Positions 15,174 through 24,500 of a stretch of DNA of 64,000 nt are shown here, piece after piece. Position 1 is the first letter of the stretch; the number at the start of each line of letters is the position of its first letter. The DNA comes from Maridesulfovibrio sp. Lineage in GTDB: Bacteria > Desulfobacterota > Desulfovibrionia > Desulfovibrionales > Desulfovibrionaceae. The notes below the pieces were generated by a model. It made no database searches. It saw only the letters and a list, made by a program, of their open reading frames with translations, and was not told the DNA's origin. The DNA lies in contig NZ_OY780933.1 of the NCBI RefSeq assembly GCF_963676065.1, positions 1 to 64,000 on the forward strand, written 5' to 3'. The position numbers were made by a program, and so were the translations under genes.

Positions 15174-16742
15174 TTGTCCGGTTTCAAACCACCAGAAGAA
15201 ACATCTGCGGCGGAACGCTGGACCATAGCGATAACCGTAATGTTAGGCGCGTTTATCGCGGTTATGGATACGAGCGTGGTCAATGTCTCCATGTCACACA
15301 TGATGGGCAGCTTCGGTGCCAGTGTTTCTTCGATAACATGGGTGGCGACCAGTTACAGCATCGCGGAAATCATCATGGTCACCATGGCTGGATGGTGGAG
15401 TTCCCTGCTGGGACGTAAAAGATTCTACCTGATATCTTTATTTCTGTTCACAGCCGGGTCCATTCTCTGCGGCACAGCGACCTCATTTACCCAGATGACT
15501 GTATACCGAGTCATTCAGGGAATCGGCGGCGGCGCATTGATCCCCATTTCGCAGGCAATTCTGCGTGAGACATTCCCGCAGGAGCAGCAGGGGATGGCCA
15601 TGTCCATCTACGGGATGGGAGTTGTTCTGGCTCCGGCAATGGGACCTATTTTAGGCGGTATACTTACCGACCAGTGGGGCTGGCCGTGGATTTTCTACAT
15701 AAATATACCAGTATGCATACTGACAATATTTATGACGGCTAAATTCGTCCATAACCCTCCCTATCTGCGCCGTGGAGTCCAGTCCATCGATTGGCTGGGC
15801 ATCGGTCTGCTGACCGTTTTCCTGACCGGAATGCAGGTCGTTCTTGAAAGGGGGCAGGAAGAACAATGGTTTGAATCGGACTTCATCACGATGGCAACTA
15901 TAGCCACTGTTCTAGCGTTTCTGATTCTGATTTTCTGGGAACTTCGCTACAAGGACCCGGTAGTCAACCTGCGTATCCTGAAGGACAAAAACCTGACCAT
16001 CGGAACCCTGATGGGACTGATCTTCGGTGTATCACTTTTCGGGACCACCTTCGTTCTTCCGCAATTCACGCAGCAGCTGTTAGGTTATACAGCTTTTGAT
16101 TCGGGACTTGCCCTTGCTCCCCGGGCGCTGACCTTAATGTTGTTCATGCCCATAGCCGGTGCTCTATATCAAAAGATAGGCCCGCGAATTCTCGTTTTCA
16201 CCGGCATAATCATCATTTTGATTTCTTATTACGAACTGATGCAGCTCAACACACAAGCCGGAATGAGCGATATGGTCATCCCGCTGCTGATCATGGGAAT
16301 AGGCATGCCCTTCATGTTTATTCCACTCAGCGCAGTTTCGCTGTGTACAATGGAGAAATCGCACATTACCGATGCGTCGAGCATATACACTCTGGGCAGG
16401 CGTGTCGGCGGCAACATCGGCTATGCCCTTGTAGCTGTGCTGCTGGACAGGAAAATCCAGATTCACACCTCGTTCTTAATGGAAAACATAAGCGACGGGA
16501 GACTTGCCACACATGATTTTGTAACGGAAACTACCCGGCAACTCCATCAGCTGGGACTGAATTCAATCGCGGCATCCAAATATACACTGGGTCTGTTGAA
16601 TAATATTGTGACCAGACAGGCTACAATGCTTGCCTATAATGACATATCATTCATTTTCGGTTGCCTGTTTCTGCTTTTAGTACCCCTCATCCTGCTTATG
16701 CCCACGAAATCCGGCATACTGGCTCTGAATAAAAAGGAATAA
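15174..16742 (+). CDS. EmrB/QacA-type drug:H+ antiporter, DHA2 family
   Basis: 522 residues, with the length and ~14 hydrophobic segments of DHA2 major-facilitator pumps. Visible family motifs include AVMDTSVVNVS in TM1, the motif A loop WWSSLLGRKRF, and GMGVVLAPAMGPILGG (motif C). The start is a TTG at 15174, preceded by a G-rich site in the end of the emrA-like gene. Together with its neighbours it forms a tripartite efflux system controlled by the TetR protein. The drug or solvent exported is unknown. Confidence 0.9.
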   Translation: MSGFKPPEETSAAERWTIAITVMLGAFIAVMDTSVVNVSMSHMMGSFGASVSSITWVATSYSIAEIIMVTMAGWWSSLLGRKRFYLISLFLFTAGSILCGTATSFTQMTVYRVIQGIGGGALIPISQAILRETFPQEQQGMAMSIYGMGVVLAPAMGPILGGILTDQWGWPWIFYINIPVCILTIFMTAKFVHNPPYLRRGVQSIDWLGIGLLTVFLTGMQVVLERGQEEQWFESDFITMATIATVLAFLILIFWELRYKDPVVNLRILKDKNLTIGTLMGLIFGVSLFGTTFVLPQFTQQLLGYTAFDSGLALAPRALTLMLFMPIAGALYQKIGPRILVFTGIIIILISYYELMQLNTQAGMSDMVIPLLIMGIGMPFMFIPLSAVSLCTMEKSHITDASSIYTLGRRVGGNIGYALVAVLLDRKIQIHTSFLMENISDGRLATHDFVTETTRQLHQLGLNSIAASKYTLGLLNNIVTRQATMLAYNDISFIFGCLFLLLVPLILLMPTKSGILALNKKE

Positions 16743-16783
16743 ATAAAAAACCGGCATTATTTTTAATTTTAACAAAAAAGATG

Positions 16784-16812
16784 TTGACGGAGTACTTTCA
16801 CGAGAATATTGT
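16784..16812 (+). promoter_or_regulatory. Promoter of the SAM riboswitch transcript
   Basis: TTGACG (16784-16789) and TATTGT (16807-16812) are separated by 17 bases. The predicted start is about 25 bases before the riboswitch. Confidence 0.6.
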
Positions 16813-16843
16813 GACTCCACGTTCTTTGAATCGAAAGATAGTA

Positions 16844-16940
16844 CTCATGAAGAGGATGTGAGGGATTTAGGCCCGTTGACCATCCGGCAACCTGCCCCGT
16901 GCGGCAAGGTGCCAATGCCTGCCCTTACGGGGTCCATGAG
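16844..16940 (+). ncRNA. SAM-I (S-box) riboswitch
   Basis: The conserved S-box pieces appear in order: AGAGGAT, GAGGGATTTAGGCCC, ATCCGGCAACC, AAGGTGCCAATGCC and a closing CATGAG. P1 pairs CTCATG (16844-16849) with CATGAG (16935-16940); P2 pairs GGAT with ATCC. S-box RNAs bind S-adenosylmethionine and usually end transcription of methionine genes. Here a terminator follows at 16967-16996, but no methionine gene does. Confidence 0.85.
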
Positions 16941-16966
16941 AGGGATTTAATACATTGAATTTCTTG

Positions 16967-16996
16967 AAGGCATTTCCGATTGGAGATGCCTTTTTT
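16967..16996 (+). terminator. Terminator after the SAM riboswitch
   Basis: AAGGCATTTCC and GGAGATGCCTT form a stem with loop GATT and are followed by TTTT. It could be the switchable terminator of the riboswitch or a constitutive end. The stretch 16997-17227 has no gene I can support. Confidence 0.8.
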
Positions 16997-17227
16997 CGTT
17001 TCCGGAGCCCGGATTAATATTGTTTCTGAGTTTAAAAGCAACAATATTTGTCAAGGAATCCGGTGGGGGGATTTACGGATACTTGCGCTCCCACCTTAAA
17101 ATCAGATGCCGCTAAAATGCCCGGATAAGGAAGTTTTGCAGGCACATTAAATGCATTGCAATACATAAGCGTCAACTGCTTCAGGGCATTCTTAATGGAA
17201 GCAGGACGTAAACACGGAGACAAACCA

Positions 17228-17500
17228 ATGACCGATATTGTAAAAAAAGCCACCGGAAACTTTCACTCGGGAACTATCTGTTTCTTCTGCAGGGATAATG
17301 AGAATGAACCCTTTCCCGCTGATTACAGCGACCCGCTGACCCTTCTGGGAGACATCAGCGAACTGCATCTGGGCACTAACCAGAAAGAAGAACTACGCAA
17401 AATCCTGAACCGTGAAATTGAAGAAGACGGTGCAAGATCGATATGGGAAAACCGCACCTACCGTAAGAATATTATCCTCTCTTTCGGTACACTGGTTTAG
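17228..17500 (+). CDS. Hypothetical 90-residue protein
   Basis: The start is the ATG at 17228 (MTDIVKKATGNFHSG), with GGAGAC six bases upstream; an in-frame ATG at 17156 has no such site. It contains a CFFC pair (Cys-x-x-Cys) and a helical acidic C-terminal half. I do not recognise a family. It is the first gene downstream of the SAM riboswitch, 230 bases beyond its terminator, so it is formally the candidate target, although nothing in it suggests methionine metabolism. Confidence 0.55.
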   Translation: MTDIVKKATGNFHSGTICFFCRDNENEPFPADYSDPLTLLGDISELHLGTNQKEELRKILNREIEEDGARSIWENRTYRKNIILSFGTLV

Positions 17501-17531
17501 TTTTCCCTGTAAAAAACCAAGTGTTTCGCAG

Positions 17532-17562
17532 AGCCCTTCGGAATATGTTCCGGAGGGCTTTT
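17532..17562 (+). terminator. Intrinsic terminator
   Basis: AGCCCTTCGGAA and TTCCGGAGGGCT pair around TATG with one internal mismatch, followed by TTTT. It ends the transcript of the 90-residue gene. Confidence 0.8.
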
Positions 17563-17631
17563 CTTATATCCTTGCAATTAGCACCATGTATGTTTAAAAA
17601 ATATACAACACCACAATCCGGGGGAAAATAC

Positions 17632-18222
17632 ATGATCATCAAAGGATTCCTGAAAAAAGCAATACTGCCTGCCGCTCTACTGGCAATGACCGTTTCATCC
17701 GCGACGGCCGGCGAAAAGATATTTACGGTAATCAACCACACTGACGGTGTGGTCCGGGTCTGGGGCAAGTCAAACGATTACAAATTCGGGCGCATCAAAC
17801 CCAAAACCATCGCCGACTGCACCTGCAACTCACTTTACAACAAGGATTGCTTTGATAAAAAAGGCGGAAAGGCCAAGATTAAACTCGCACTGGAAGTCAA
17901 CGACGGAAAAGAGCTGTATTCCGGGGACACCTGCACCAAGCTTTATATATCACCCGGCACTTTTATCAGCGTAAATCCCGATGTAGACGGGCGTCATATC
18001 AAATGCACCATTATTGACGAAAGTGAAATCAGGCAGCCAATCCCTTCCTTTAATAAAGCCGACACCAACAAGGACGGCAAAATTGATGAGCAGGAAGCTG
18101 AAGCCATTCAACTTAAGGCTAATTTCAAGGATTTCGACCACGACCTGAACAATGAGCTGAATCCCAAAGAATTTGATCGCGCCATTAACAAAATCAATGT
18201 CTTTCGCGGCGTACCTTTTTAA
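17632..18222 (+). CDS. Secreted EF-hand protein
   Basis: 196 residues from the ATG at 17632. A signal peptide is clear (MIIKGFLKKAILPAALLAMT ending ATAG). The mature N-terminal part has several Cys in pairs (DCTCNS, KDCF, DTCTK). Near the C-terminus are two calcium-binding loops, DTNKDGKIDEQE and a second, degenerate DHDLNNELNPKEF. Upstream in-frame ATGs would place the signal peptide internally, so they are unlikely. Predicted periplasmic or extracellular calcium-binding protein; role unknown. Confidence 0.75.
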   Translation: MIIKGFLKKAILPAALLAMTVSSATAGEKIFTVINHTDGVVRVWGKSNDYKFGRIKPKTIADCTCNSLYNKDCFDKKGGKAKIKLALEVNDGKELYSGDTCTKLYISPGTFISVNPDVDGRHIKCTIIDESEIRQPIPSFNKADTNKDGKIDEQEAEAIQLKANFKDFDHDLNNELNPKEFDRAINKINVFRGVPF

Positions 18223-18237
18223 CTCGCGGAGCTGAAT

Positions 18238-18756
18238 ATGAGCAAAACCAATCAGGTAATCGATGCCATACTGGAGCGACGCTCCATAAGAAAATTTACT
18301 GCCGAACCTGTTTCACGGGATGACCTTTCGATAATTCTTGAAGCAGGACGCTGGGCTCCCAGCGGACTGAACAACCAGCCCTACCGCTTTCTGGTTCTCT
18401 ATGATGATGACGCACGGGTCGATCCGCTTGCGGAATGCACAAAGTACGGTCACATCGTTAAGGAAGCAAAAGCGCTGATCTGCATATTTCTGGACCGGGA
18501 AGCCACCTACAACGAAATGAAAGATCATCAGGGGGCCGGGGCCTGCATCCAGAACATGATGCTTGCCGCCCACTCCCTTGGACTGGGTTCGGTCTGGCTC
18601 GGTGAAATCATCAACCAGCAGGACCAGGTTCTGGAGGTATTGGATGTTTCCTCGGACCGCTATGAACTTCAAGTTGTTATAGCCCTCGGTCACCCGGACG
18701 GACAGGGCAGCTCAAAAAGAAACGAATTATCAGAATATATGCTGGAGGATTTTTAA
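18238..18756 (+). CDS. Nitroreductase-family flavoprotein
   Basis: 172 residues. The N-terminal RRSIRKFTAEPVSRDDL, the GRWAPSGLNNQPYRF segment and the C-terminal ALGHPDGQ are diagnostic of the nitroreductase fold, which binds FMN as a dimer and uses NAD(P)H to reduce diverse substrates. Its stop overlaps the ATG of the metallo-beta-lactamase gene (TAATG). It heads a redox-looking operon with a hydrolase, a predicted selenoprotein and an iron-sulfur flavoprotein. Confidence 0.88.
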   Translation: MSKTNQVIDAILERRSIRKFTAEPVSRDDLSIILEAGRWAPSGLNNQPYRFLVLYDDDARVDPLAECTKYGHIVKEAKALICIFLDREATYNEMKDHQGAGACIQNMMLAAHSLGLGSVWLGEIINQQDQVLEVLDVSSDRYELQVVIALGHPDGQGSSKRNELSEYMLEDF

Positions 18757-19382
18757 TGGAAATCAAGATTTTCCCACTCGGCCCCCTTGAGACCAATTGT
18801 TTTGTTATTACCAATGAAAACAAGGCACTGGTGATTGATCCCGGCGGAGACCCTACTCCCGTGCTTTCCTATCTTAAGAAAACCGGAGTGGAGTTGGACC
18901 GCATCCTGAACACTCACCTGCATTTTGATCATATCCTCGGTAACCGGGCTCTGGCAGATGCCACAGGCAAACAGATATACGCTTCAAACGACGACCTCGT
19001 ACTTATGGACACTCAGGTCGGACGGGGCGGTTTGATGGGCTACCCGGAAGTTCCTCATTTTGATTCTGAAAACATAGCTGAGGGTGAAACCGAGATGATC
19101 GGTCTGGAATGTAATATTTACTCCACCCCCGGACATACCCCCGGCAGCCTGACCTTTCACTTCCCGGCTCTGAACGCAGCCTTTGTGGGTGACTTAATTT
19201 TCCGCCGTTCCATAGGAAGGACGGACTTCCCTTACGGCAGCACAGAACATCTGCTGGCAGCGGTTAAGGATAAAATCTTCACCCTCCCGGAAGAGACAGA
19301 GCTCTTCGCCGGGCACGGACCTTCCACCTCAGTGGGCGATGAAAAAAATCACAATCCTTATTTCAGCGGAGTTCATATTTAA
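18756..19382 (+). CDS. Metallo-beta-lactamase-fold hydrolase, glyoxalase II-like
   Basis: 208 residues. The zinc motif HLHFDH is complete (THLHFDHILGN), with the downstream STPGHTPGSL histidine, the bridging aspartate in FVGDLIF, and the final FAGHGPST. This matches stand-alone MBL hydrolases related to glyoxalase II and persulfide dioxygenase. Translationally coupled to the nitroreductase. The TusA-like selenoprotein downstream makes a sulfur-handling or thioester substrate plausible, which is inference only. Confidence 0.88.
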   Translation: MEIKIFPLGPLETNCFVITNENKALVIDPGGDPTPVLSYLKKTGVELDRILNTHLHFDHILGNRALADATGKQIYASNDDLVLMDTQVGRGGLMGYPEVPHFDSENIAEGETEMIGLECNIYSTPGHTPGSLTFHFPALNAAFVGDLIFRRSIGRTDFPYGSTEHLLAAVKDKIFTLPEETELFAGHGPSTSVGDEKNHNPYFSGVHI

Positions 19383-19389
19383 TGTGACG

Positions 19390-19423
19390 GCCCTCAGTTT
19401 CATGCATACATGAATCTGAGGGC
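19390..19423 (+). other. Hairpin between the MBL gene and the selenoprotein gene
   Basis: GCCCTCAG (19390-19397) pairs with CTGAGGGC (19416-19423), and the inner bases TTCATG/CATGAA extend the stem. No proper T-run follows, so it may slow transcription or stabilise an mRNA end rather than fully terminate. Confidence 0.5.
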
Positions 19424-19469
19424 AATAACTTTACCAGCAGTGCAAGACCGCTCCTGACGGGAGAAAAAT

Positions 19470-19712
19470 ATGAGTGATCAGAAATTAGTCGATGTCCGTA
19501 ACAAGTGTTGAGGCGTAGGACTGGAGGTAGGTTGGTACCTCCGTTTTGCCCGGACCGATAAGATAACCGCCCTTGTAGATAAAGGGACGGAAGACCAGTT
19601 GCGTCATCAGCTGGAAATTCTGCCGGAATGGGATCTTGAATTGTTTGAAGAGGATGACCATGTTCGCGCGGTCTTCCACAGCAAATTGCCAAGAGGCAAA
19701 AAAAGCGATTAA
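19470..19712 (+). CDS. Predicted TusA/SirA-like selenoprotein with in-frame UGA
   Basis: The frame opens at the ATG at 19470 (GGGAG nine bases before), reads 13 codons to Cys13, meets TGA at 19509-19511, then stays open to TAA at 19712: 80 residues with selenocysteine 14. The product has LVDVRNKC-U-GVGLEVGWYL at the place of the TusA CPxP motif, then DKITALVDKGTEDQLR and the LELFEEDDHVRAVF C-terminal strand, the TusA layout. A SECIS-like hairpin follows the TGA (19523-19542). It fills the gap between the MBL hydrolase and the flavoprotein, two bases before the latter. A disrupted gene is the alternative, but the hairpin and the clean frame argue against it. Confidence 0.8.
19523..19542 (+). 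promoter_or_regulatory. Bacterial SECIS-like element
   Basis: The perfect 7-bp stem GGAGGTA (19523-19529) / TACCTCC (19536-19542) carries the six-base loop GGTTGG. The stem begins 12 bases after the UGA (19509-19511), and the loop starts 18 bases after it. Bacterial SECIS elements lie in the coding region just after the UGA and show a small apical loop with a conserved G and U for SelB; GGTTGG meets this. Confidence 0.75.
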
Positions 19713-19714
19713 AC

Positions 19715-20323
19715 ATGAAACAGCTTCCGGTAATCTTTGCCTGCAGCCATCACAGGGATGGCAACAGTGACCACGCCGCCGCACTTTTTCTGAAAGGGAT
19801 ACGTTCCGCAGGAGGTGACGCGGAAATGATCTATCTGGGCGATATGGACTTCAGGCATTGCACAGGATGCCTGAAATGCCGCACAGCTGAGAGTCATCGC
19901 TGCATCTTCGCCGCCAAGGATAGAGCTCAGGAATTATACGAAAAAATTATCCATGCCCCTTTCACTTTTTTCTCCTCTCCCATATACTTCTACCATCTGC
20001 CCTCCCGGTTGAAGACCTTTATTGACCGGGGTCAGTGGGCTTTTGAAGCTGCAATGGGCAAATCAGGACTATTTAACACTATTCCCCGACGCTCGGCTTA
20101 CGCATGTTTTGTAGCCGGAAGGCCTCAGGGCGAAAAATTATTTGAAGGTTCGGAACTGTCCCTCAAATTTTTCCTGAGATTCTTTAAGGCTGACCTTCAT
20201 CCGGCAATCAATTTTCGGGGAATAGATGAACCGGGCGACCTTAGCAGTGCCCCGGAGAAATGCGACATTATACTCAAAGCCGGTAAAACGGCATGGAAAG
20301 AGATACACAATGAGTTTTTATGA
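19715..20323 (+). CDS. Iron-sulfur flavoprotein / NADPH-dependent FMN reductase family
   Basis: 202 residues with a flavodoxin-like start (VIFACSHHRDGNSDHAA). The compact motif C-x2-C-x2-C-x7-C (CTGCLKCRTAESHRC) is that of Isf-type iron-sulfur flavoproteins, followed by the FMN-site sequence FFSSPIYFYHLPSRLKTFIDR. Such proteins use FMN and a 4Fe-4S cluster for electron transfer and, in some cases, to reduce O2 or H2O2. It begins two bases after the selenoprotein, implying coupled expression and a possible redox partnership. The stop overlaps the next gene. Confidence 0.82.
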   Translation: MKQLPVIFACSHHRDGNSDHAAALFLKGIRSAGGDAEMIYLGDMDFRHCTGCLKCRTAESHRCIFAAKDRAQELYEKIIHAPFTFFSSPIYFYHLPSRLKTFIDRGQWAFEAAMGKSGLFNTIPRRSAYACFVAGRPQGEKLFEGSELSLKFFLRFFKADLHPAINFRGIDEPGDLSSAPEKCDIILKAGKTAWKEIHNEFL

Positions 20324-20681
20324 TAGCGAATTAAAAGTGCTGGTAGCAGAAGACTCTCCACCCATGCGGCTGGTTCTGAAAACCTACCTCGGCAAACTCG
20401 GCATAACTCCGCAATTTGCCGAAAACGGCCGTGAGGCCCTTCGCATATTGCATGAGGACAGCTTTGATATGGCCTTCATGGATGTACACATGCCGGAACT
20501 AGACGGTCGGGAAGTTGTCGCCGAGATACGCGGTGAAGGACAAAATGTTCCAATCATCGCCATGACCACAGGCGATGACCCGGAACTGCTGACCAGCTGT
20601 ATTGAATCCGGATACAGCAGCATCCTGCTCAAACCCATCATGAAAGAAGATGTCTTTCGGCTGGTGGAAAAGTTCCGTTAA
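20310..20681 (+). CDS. Single-domain response regulator (CheY-like)
   Basis: 123 residues from the ATG inside the end of the flavoprotein gene. It is a receiver domain only: the acidic pair in VAEDSPP, phosphoacceptor Asp in MAFMDVHMPELDG, Thr in AMTTGD, and Lys in LLKPIMKED. There is no output domain, so it must act by protein contact or in a phosphorelay. Its cognate kinase is not adjacent. It may sense or relay the redox state handled by the operon, but this is only positional inference. Confidence 0.85.
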   Translation: MSFYDSELKVLVAEDSPPMRLVLKTYLGKLGITPQFAENGREALRILHEDSFDMAFMDVHMPELDGREVVAEIRGEGQNVPIIAMTTGDDPELLTSCIESGYSSILLKPIMKEDVFRLVEKFR

Positions 20682-20693
20682 TTTAGTTTGCTG

Positions 20694-21437
20694 ATGCACT
20701 TGCGGCTTATTCAATACTTATCACCGGTTGTTGCGTTTAAAAACCTGAAAAATATTTTTAATGAAAAACGCTGCCCGGCCTGTCAGAAGATTCACCCCGG
20801 CAAAGGGCTGTGCAAAGTCTGCCTGTCCCTCATAAAAGAAAGACCGAAAAACCTCTGCATCATCTGCGGAGAAGAACTTAATTCCCCGGATGCGGGGGAA
20901 CTGCCCTGCATAACCTGCCAGACTATCCCGCGCAATTTCAGCAGGCTGTATTTCTACGGAGTACATGAAGGTCTGCTACGCGAAATGATCCTCGGCTGGA
21001 AATTCAACAACCGATACTGTTTCAATTCCCCCTTTCAGAAATTTATAGCCCAGACCTGCCGGCAAATTGAAATAGAAAATTTACCGGATCTGATTATCCC
21101 CGTCCCTCTGCACACATCCAGATTACGTGAGCGCGGGTTCAACCAGTCCCTTATTCTAGCTCAGGGCGCGAACCGGGCCACCGGTGCGGCACTCTCCACC
21201 AAAGCCTTACTCCGAACACGCAAAACCATCCCTCAGACGGAACTGAGCGGTGCTGAAAGACGTAAAAATCTGCATACAGCATTTCACGCAGTTCCTGCGC
21301 TTGTGGCAGGCAGGAAGATCCTCCTTGTTGATGACGTGTACACCACAGGGTCTACTGTAGATGAATGCTCACGGGCATTGCTTGAGTCCGGTGCCAAGCA
21401 GGTAGAAGTGATGACCCTTGCGCGGGCCTTGATCTAA
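20694..21437 (+). CDS. comF: ComF-family phosphoribosyltransferase-like protein
   Basis: 247 residues from the ATG at 20694. The N-terminus holds a zinc-binding region with several Cys pairs (RCPACQ, GLCKVC, LCIICGEEL, LPCITC). The C-terminus is a phosphoribosyltransferase fold with the PRPP loop ILLVDDVYTTGSTVDE and the upstream VPLHTSRLRERGFNQS. ComF is linked to DNA uptake and, in other lineages, to repair of replication stress. It is close to the receiver gene, but a separate promoter is possible. Confidence 0.88.
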   Translation: MHLRLIQYLSPVVAFKNLKNIFNEKRCPACQKIHPGKGLCKVCLSLIKERPKNLCIICGEELNSPDAGELPCITCQTIPRNFSRLYFYGVHEGLLREMILGWKFNNRYCFNSPFQKFIAQTCRQIEIENLPDLIIPVPLHTSRLRERGFNQSLILAQGANRATGAALSTKALLRTRKTIPQTELSGAERRKNLHTAFHAVPALVAGRKILLVDDVYTTGSTVDECSRALLESGAKQVEVMTLARALI

Positions 21438-21508
21438 TGCGTACTTATAGGTAATTTTTATTTTTTACCTAAAGTTATCTCAATAGACATTTCCCAAGGA
21501 GACCGGAA

Positions 21509-24500
21509 TTGCCCTTTAATATTTCAGAATGGACCCGCATTATCCACGCTCAGACTCCTGTTTACATCCGGCCGGAATCGCCGGACTGGTTTGTTCCCAC
21601 CCCTTCGGGGGACTCTTTGCTCAGCGATATGCAGAAGAATCCAGGCAGGGAACTGGGCTTGGAAGAAAAGCGTTTCCTGATGCGTCTGCCCGATGCTGCG
21701 GAAAAATCCTATCCCGGCAGATATGCATTGCTGAAAACAAAAACACTGCGTGAACTCTGGTTTCACATTACTGACAATTGCAATATGTCCTGTTCCCACT
21801 GCCTGTTCTCATCCTCCCCGCAGACCAAACGGGAGTTGCCTGCAGAACGGGTACTGGAGCTTACTGCGCAGGCGGAAAAACTGGGTTGCAGAATGTTCGC
21901 CCTCACTGGCGGGGAACCGCTGGTCCACAAAGGGCTGGACCGGATTCTAAACCGCATGTTGGAGATCGAGTCCAGCCATGTAGCCGTGCTGACCAACGGT
22001 CTGGCTGTAAAAAAATTCTTCTCCGCCCACCGGTATGATTTCAGCCGCCTGCACTTACAGATAAGCGTGGACGGCATAGGAAAAACCCACGACAAGCTTC
22101 GCGGCAAAGGTATGTTTGCCTCTCTCGAAAAGTCGCTGAACTGGCTTTCAGCTGAAGGAATTCCCTTCACCCTTTCCATGTGCGTGACCAAATCCAACGT
22201 GGAAGAGATGAAGGAGGTGGTTGAATTCGCTGCCGAAACCGGAGCCTCCAATGTTCATTTCATGTGGTATTTTGTACGCGGACGCGGTGAATACGAACAA
22301 TTTGTTGAGCCGGAAAGGATTTACCCTCACCTTTTGAAAGCGTGGGAAACCGGCGAAAGAACCGGAGTGACTATTGATAATGTTGAAGCGGTCAAAAGCA
22401 TGATTTTCGCGCCTTGCGGAACTGTGCATGACGGTTCAACTGCCGGGTGGGAATCCCTTGCCGTAGGCCCGGATGAGAAGCTCTACCCTTCCGCTGCAAC
22501 CGTCGGCATAGACGAGATATCCACCTGTATTAATAATGACTTAGGACTAGCATGGAAGAAAAGCACCGTTCTTGAAGAGTTACGTAAAAGCAGTGGTAAA
22601 AATCTCAGCACCCCATTCAAATTGATCCTCGGCGGTGGCGACACTGATCACAGCTACATGCATAAAAGCAGCTTCACCGGGGATGATCCGTACAGCTCTC
22701 TTTACGAAAAACTTGCGCTGGAATTAATCTGCCGAAAGGCAGCGCAATCACTTCAAAATGAAAAACCCGGGCTGTTATTGAAAATGGGAGACAGGCTGGA
22801 CCGCTGCTCGGGGCATGGCGAAGTGGCTTTAACCCACACCAACTGCCTGCTGGCCGTTGCCGGAAACAACAGCCTTGCCATAGTCAAAGATTTTTATACC
22901 GAAGCCGCGGATAAAGCCAAAGAAGATATCCTTAATCCCGCCTGCTACCACCCCGATATAATGAGTCATATACCGGAACAATTCCGTTTCCGGGGCTATG
23001 GCTGCGGTTCACCGGTTATGGACGCAGGAATCACTGAAGGCGAACACGTTGTTGATCTGGGAAGCGGACGGGGCATCGAGTGTTTCATAGCCGCCAAACA
23101 GGTGGGACGAAACGGAAAAGTAACCGGGATAGACATGCTTGATCCCATGCTGGACCATGCCCGAGAAGGTCAGGCCGCTGTCGCGGAAAAACTCGGCTAT
23201 AACAACATGGATTTCCGCAAAGGATATCTTGAGACACTGCCTATCGATGAAAACTGCGCCGACCTTCTGCTTTCCAACTGTGTGCTGAACCTTTCCACCG
23301 ACAAACGGCGTACCTTTGCGGAGATGTTCCGGGTACTTAAACCCGGAGGAAGATTGACCGTATCCGATGTGGTCTGCGAAACGGAGCCGGGCCCCGAGAT
23401 ACGCAATGACGACACGCTGCACGGAGAATGCATCGCCGGAGCACAGACCCAGAAAAATCTCTGCGGACTGCTTGAAGAAGCAGGATTCGAGTCTCTGATG
23501 ATGATCAAACGCTTTCCCTACCGGACTGTGGGCGGACACCAATTTTATTCCCTGACTTTTTCAGCCCGCAAGCCTATTGCGACTGAAATGGTCAAGACTG
23601 TTTATCGCGGACCGCTGTCCACAGCCGTTACACCAGCCGGGAGCATCCTTATTCCGGGGAGTGTGGCTGAAATTTCAAGGCAGGAAGCTGATCTGCTTGG
23701 GGAACAACTTTTTATTATAAATGAAGAAGGTGCGGTGGACAATGTTTTCATCGGCGAATCCTGCTGCCCCACCCCGGATTCATTTGATAAACCCGAAGCA
23801 AACAAACAGCCTGAACAAAAACATGCGAATATTTCCATGAAAACAATGGCAGGCTGCATGGTCTGCGGCGCAGAGCTGGAATACCTGACCGAATACCGCG
23901 AAATGACCTGCGCCTTCTGTGGAGAGAAGCACGAGGCCAACGGGCATTGCGTTAATGATCATTTTGTTTGCGACAAATGCCACAGCGAAGACGGCATGGC
24001 TGTACTGCCCCATCTGCTGAAATCCAGCACGGAAAAGGACATGATCGCCCTGCTTGTAAAGGCTCGCAACCACCCGGCAATACCCATGCACGGACCGGAA
24101 CACCATGCTCTGGTTCCGGGCGTAATTGCGGCAGCCTACAGAAACTGCGGCGGAGCTATTGACGACAGGGTCATAGATACGGCAGTATCACGCGGTTCCA
24201 AGATCGCCGGAGGATTTTGCGGATTCATGGGAGTCTGCGGTGCAGCCATCGGTGTGGGAACGGCCATGAGTGCCATTCTGGAGGCAACCCCGTTAACAGC
24301 GTCTAAACGCTCCATTGTCCAGAAAGGTACTCTTAGCGCCCTTAAACTGATTTCGGAGATAGAAGCTCCGCGCTGCTGCCAGCGCGACAGCTGGCTGGCT
24401 CTTAAGGCGGCGGCACAGGCATCCGAGGAAGTTCTGGGCTTGCAGTTAAAAGCTGATACGCATATACTATGTGATCAGATGAACACCAATAAAGAATGCA

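Noticed and set aside
17032..17253. 73-codon minus-strand frame in the gap after the SAM riboswitch
   Set aside because: No convincing ribosome-binding site or family; most of it overlaps the leader of the plus-strand 90-residue gene.
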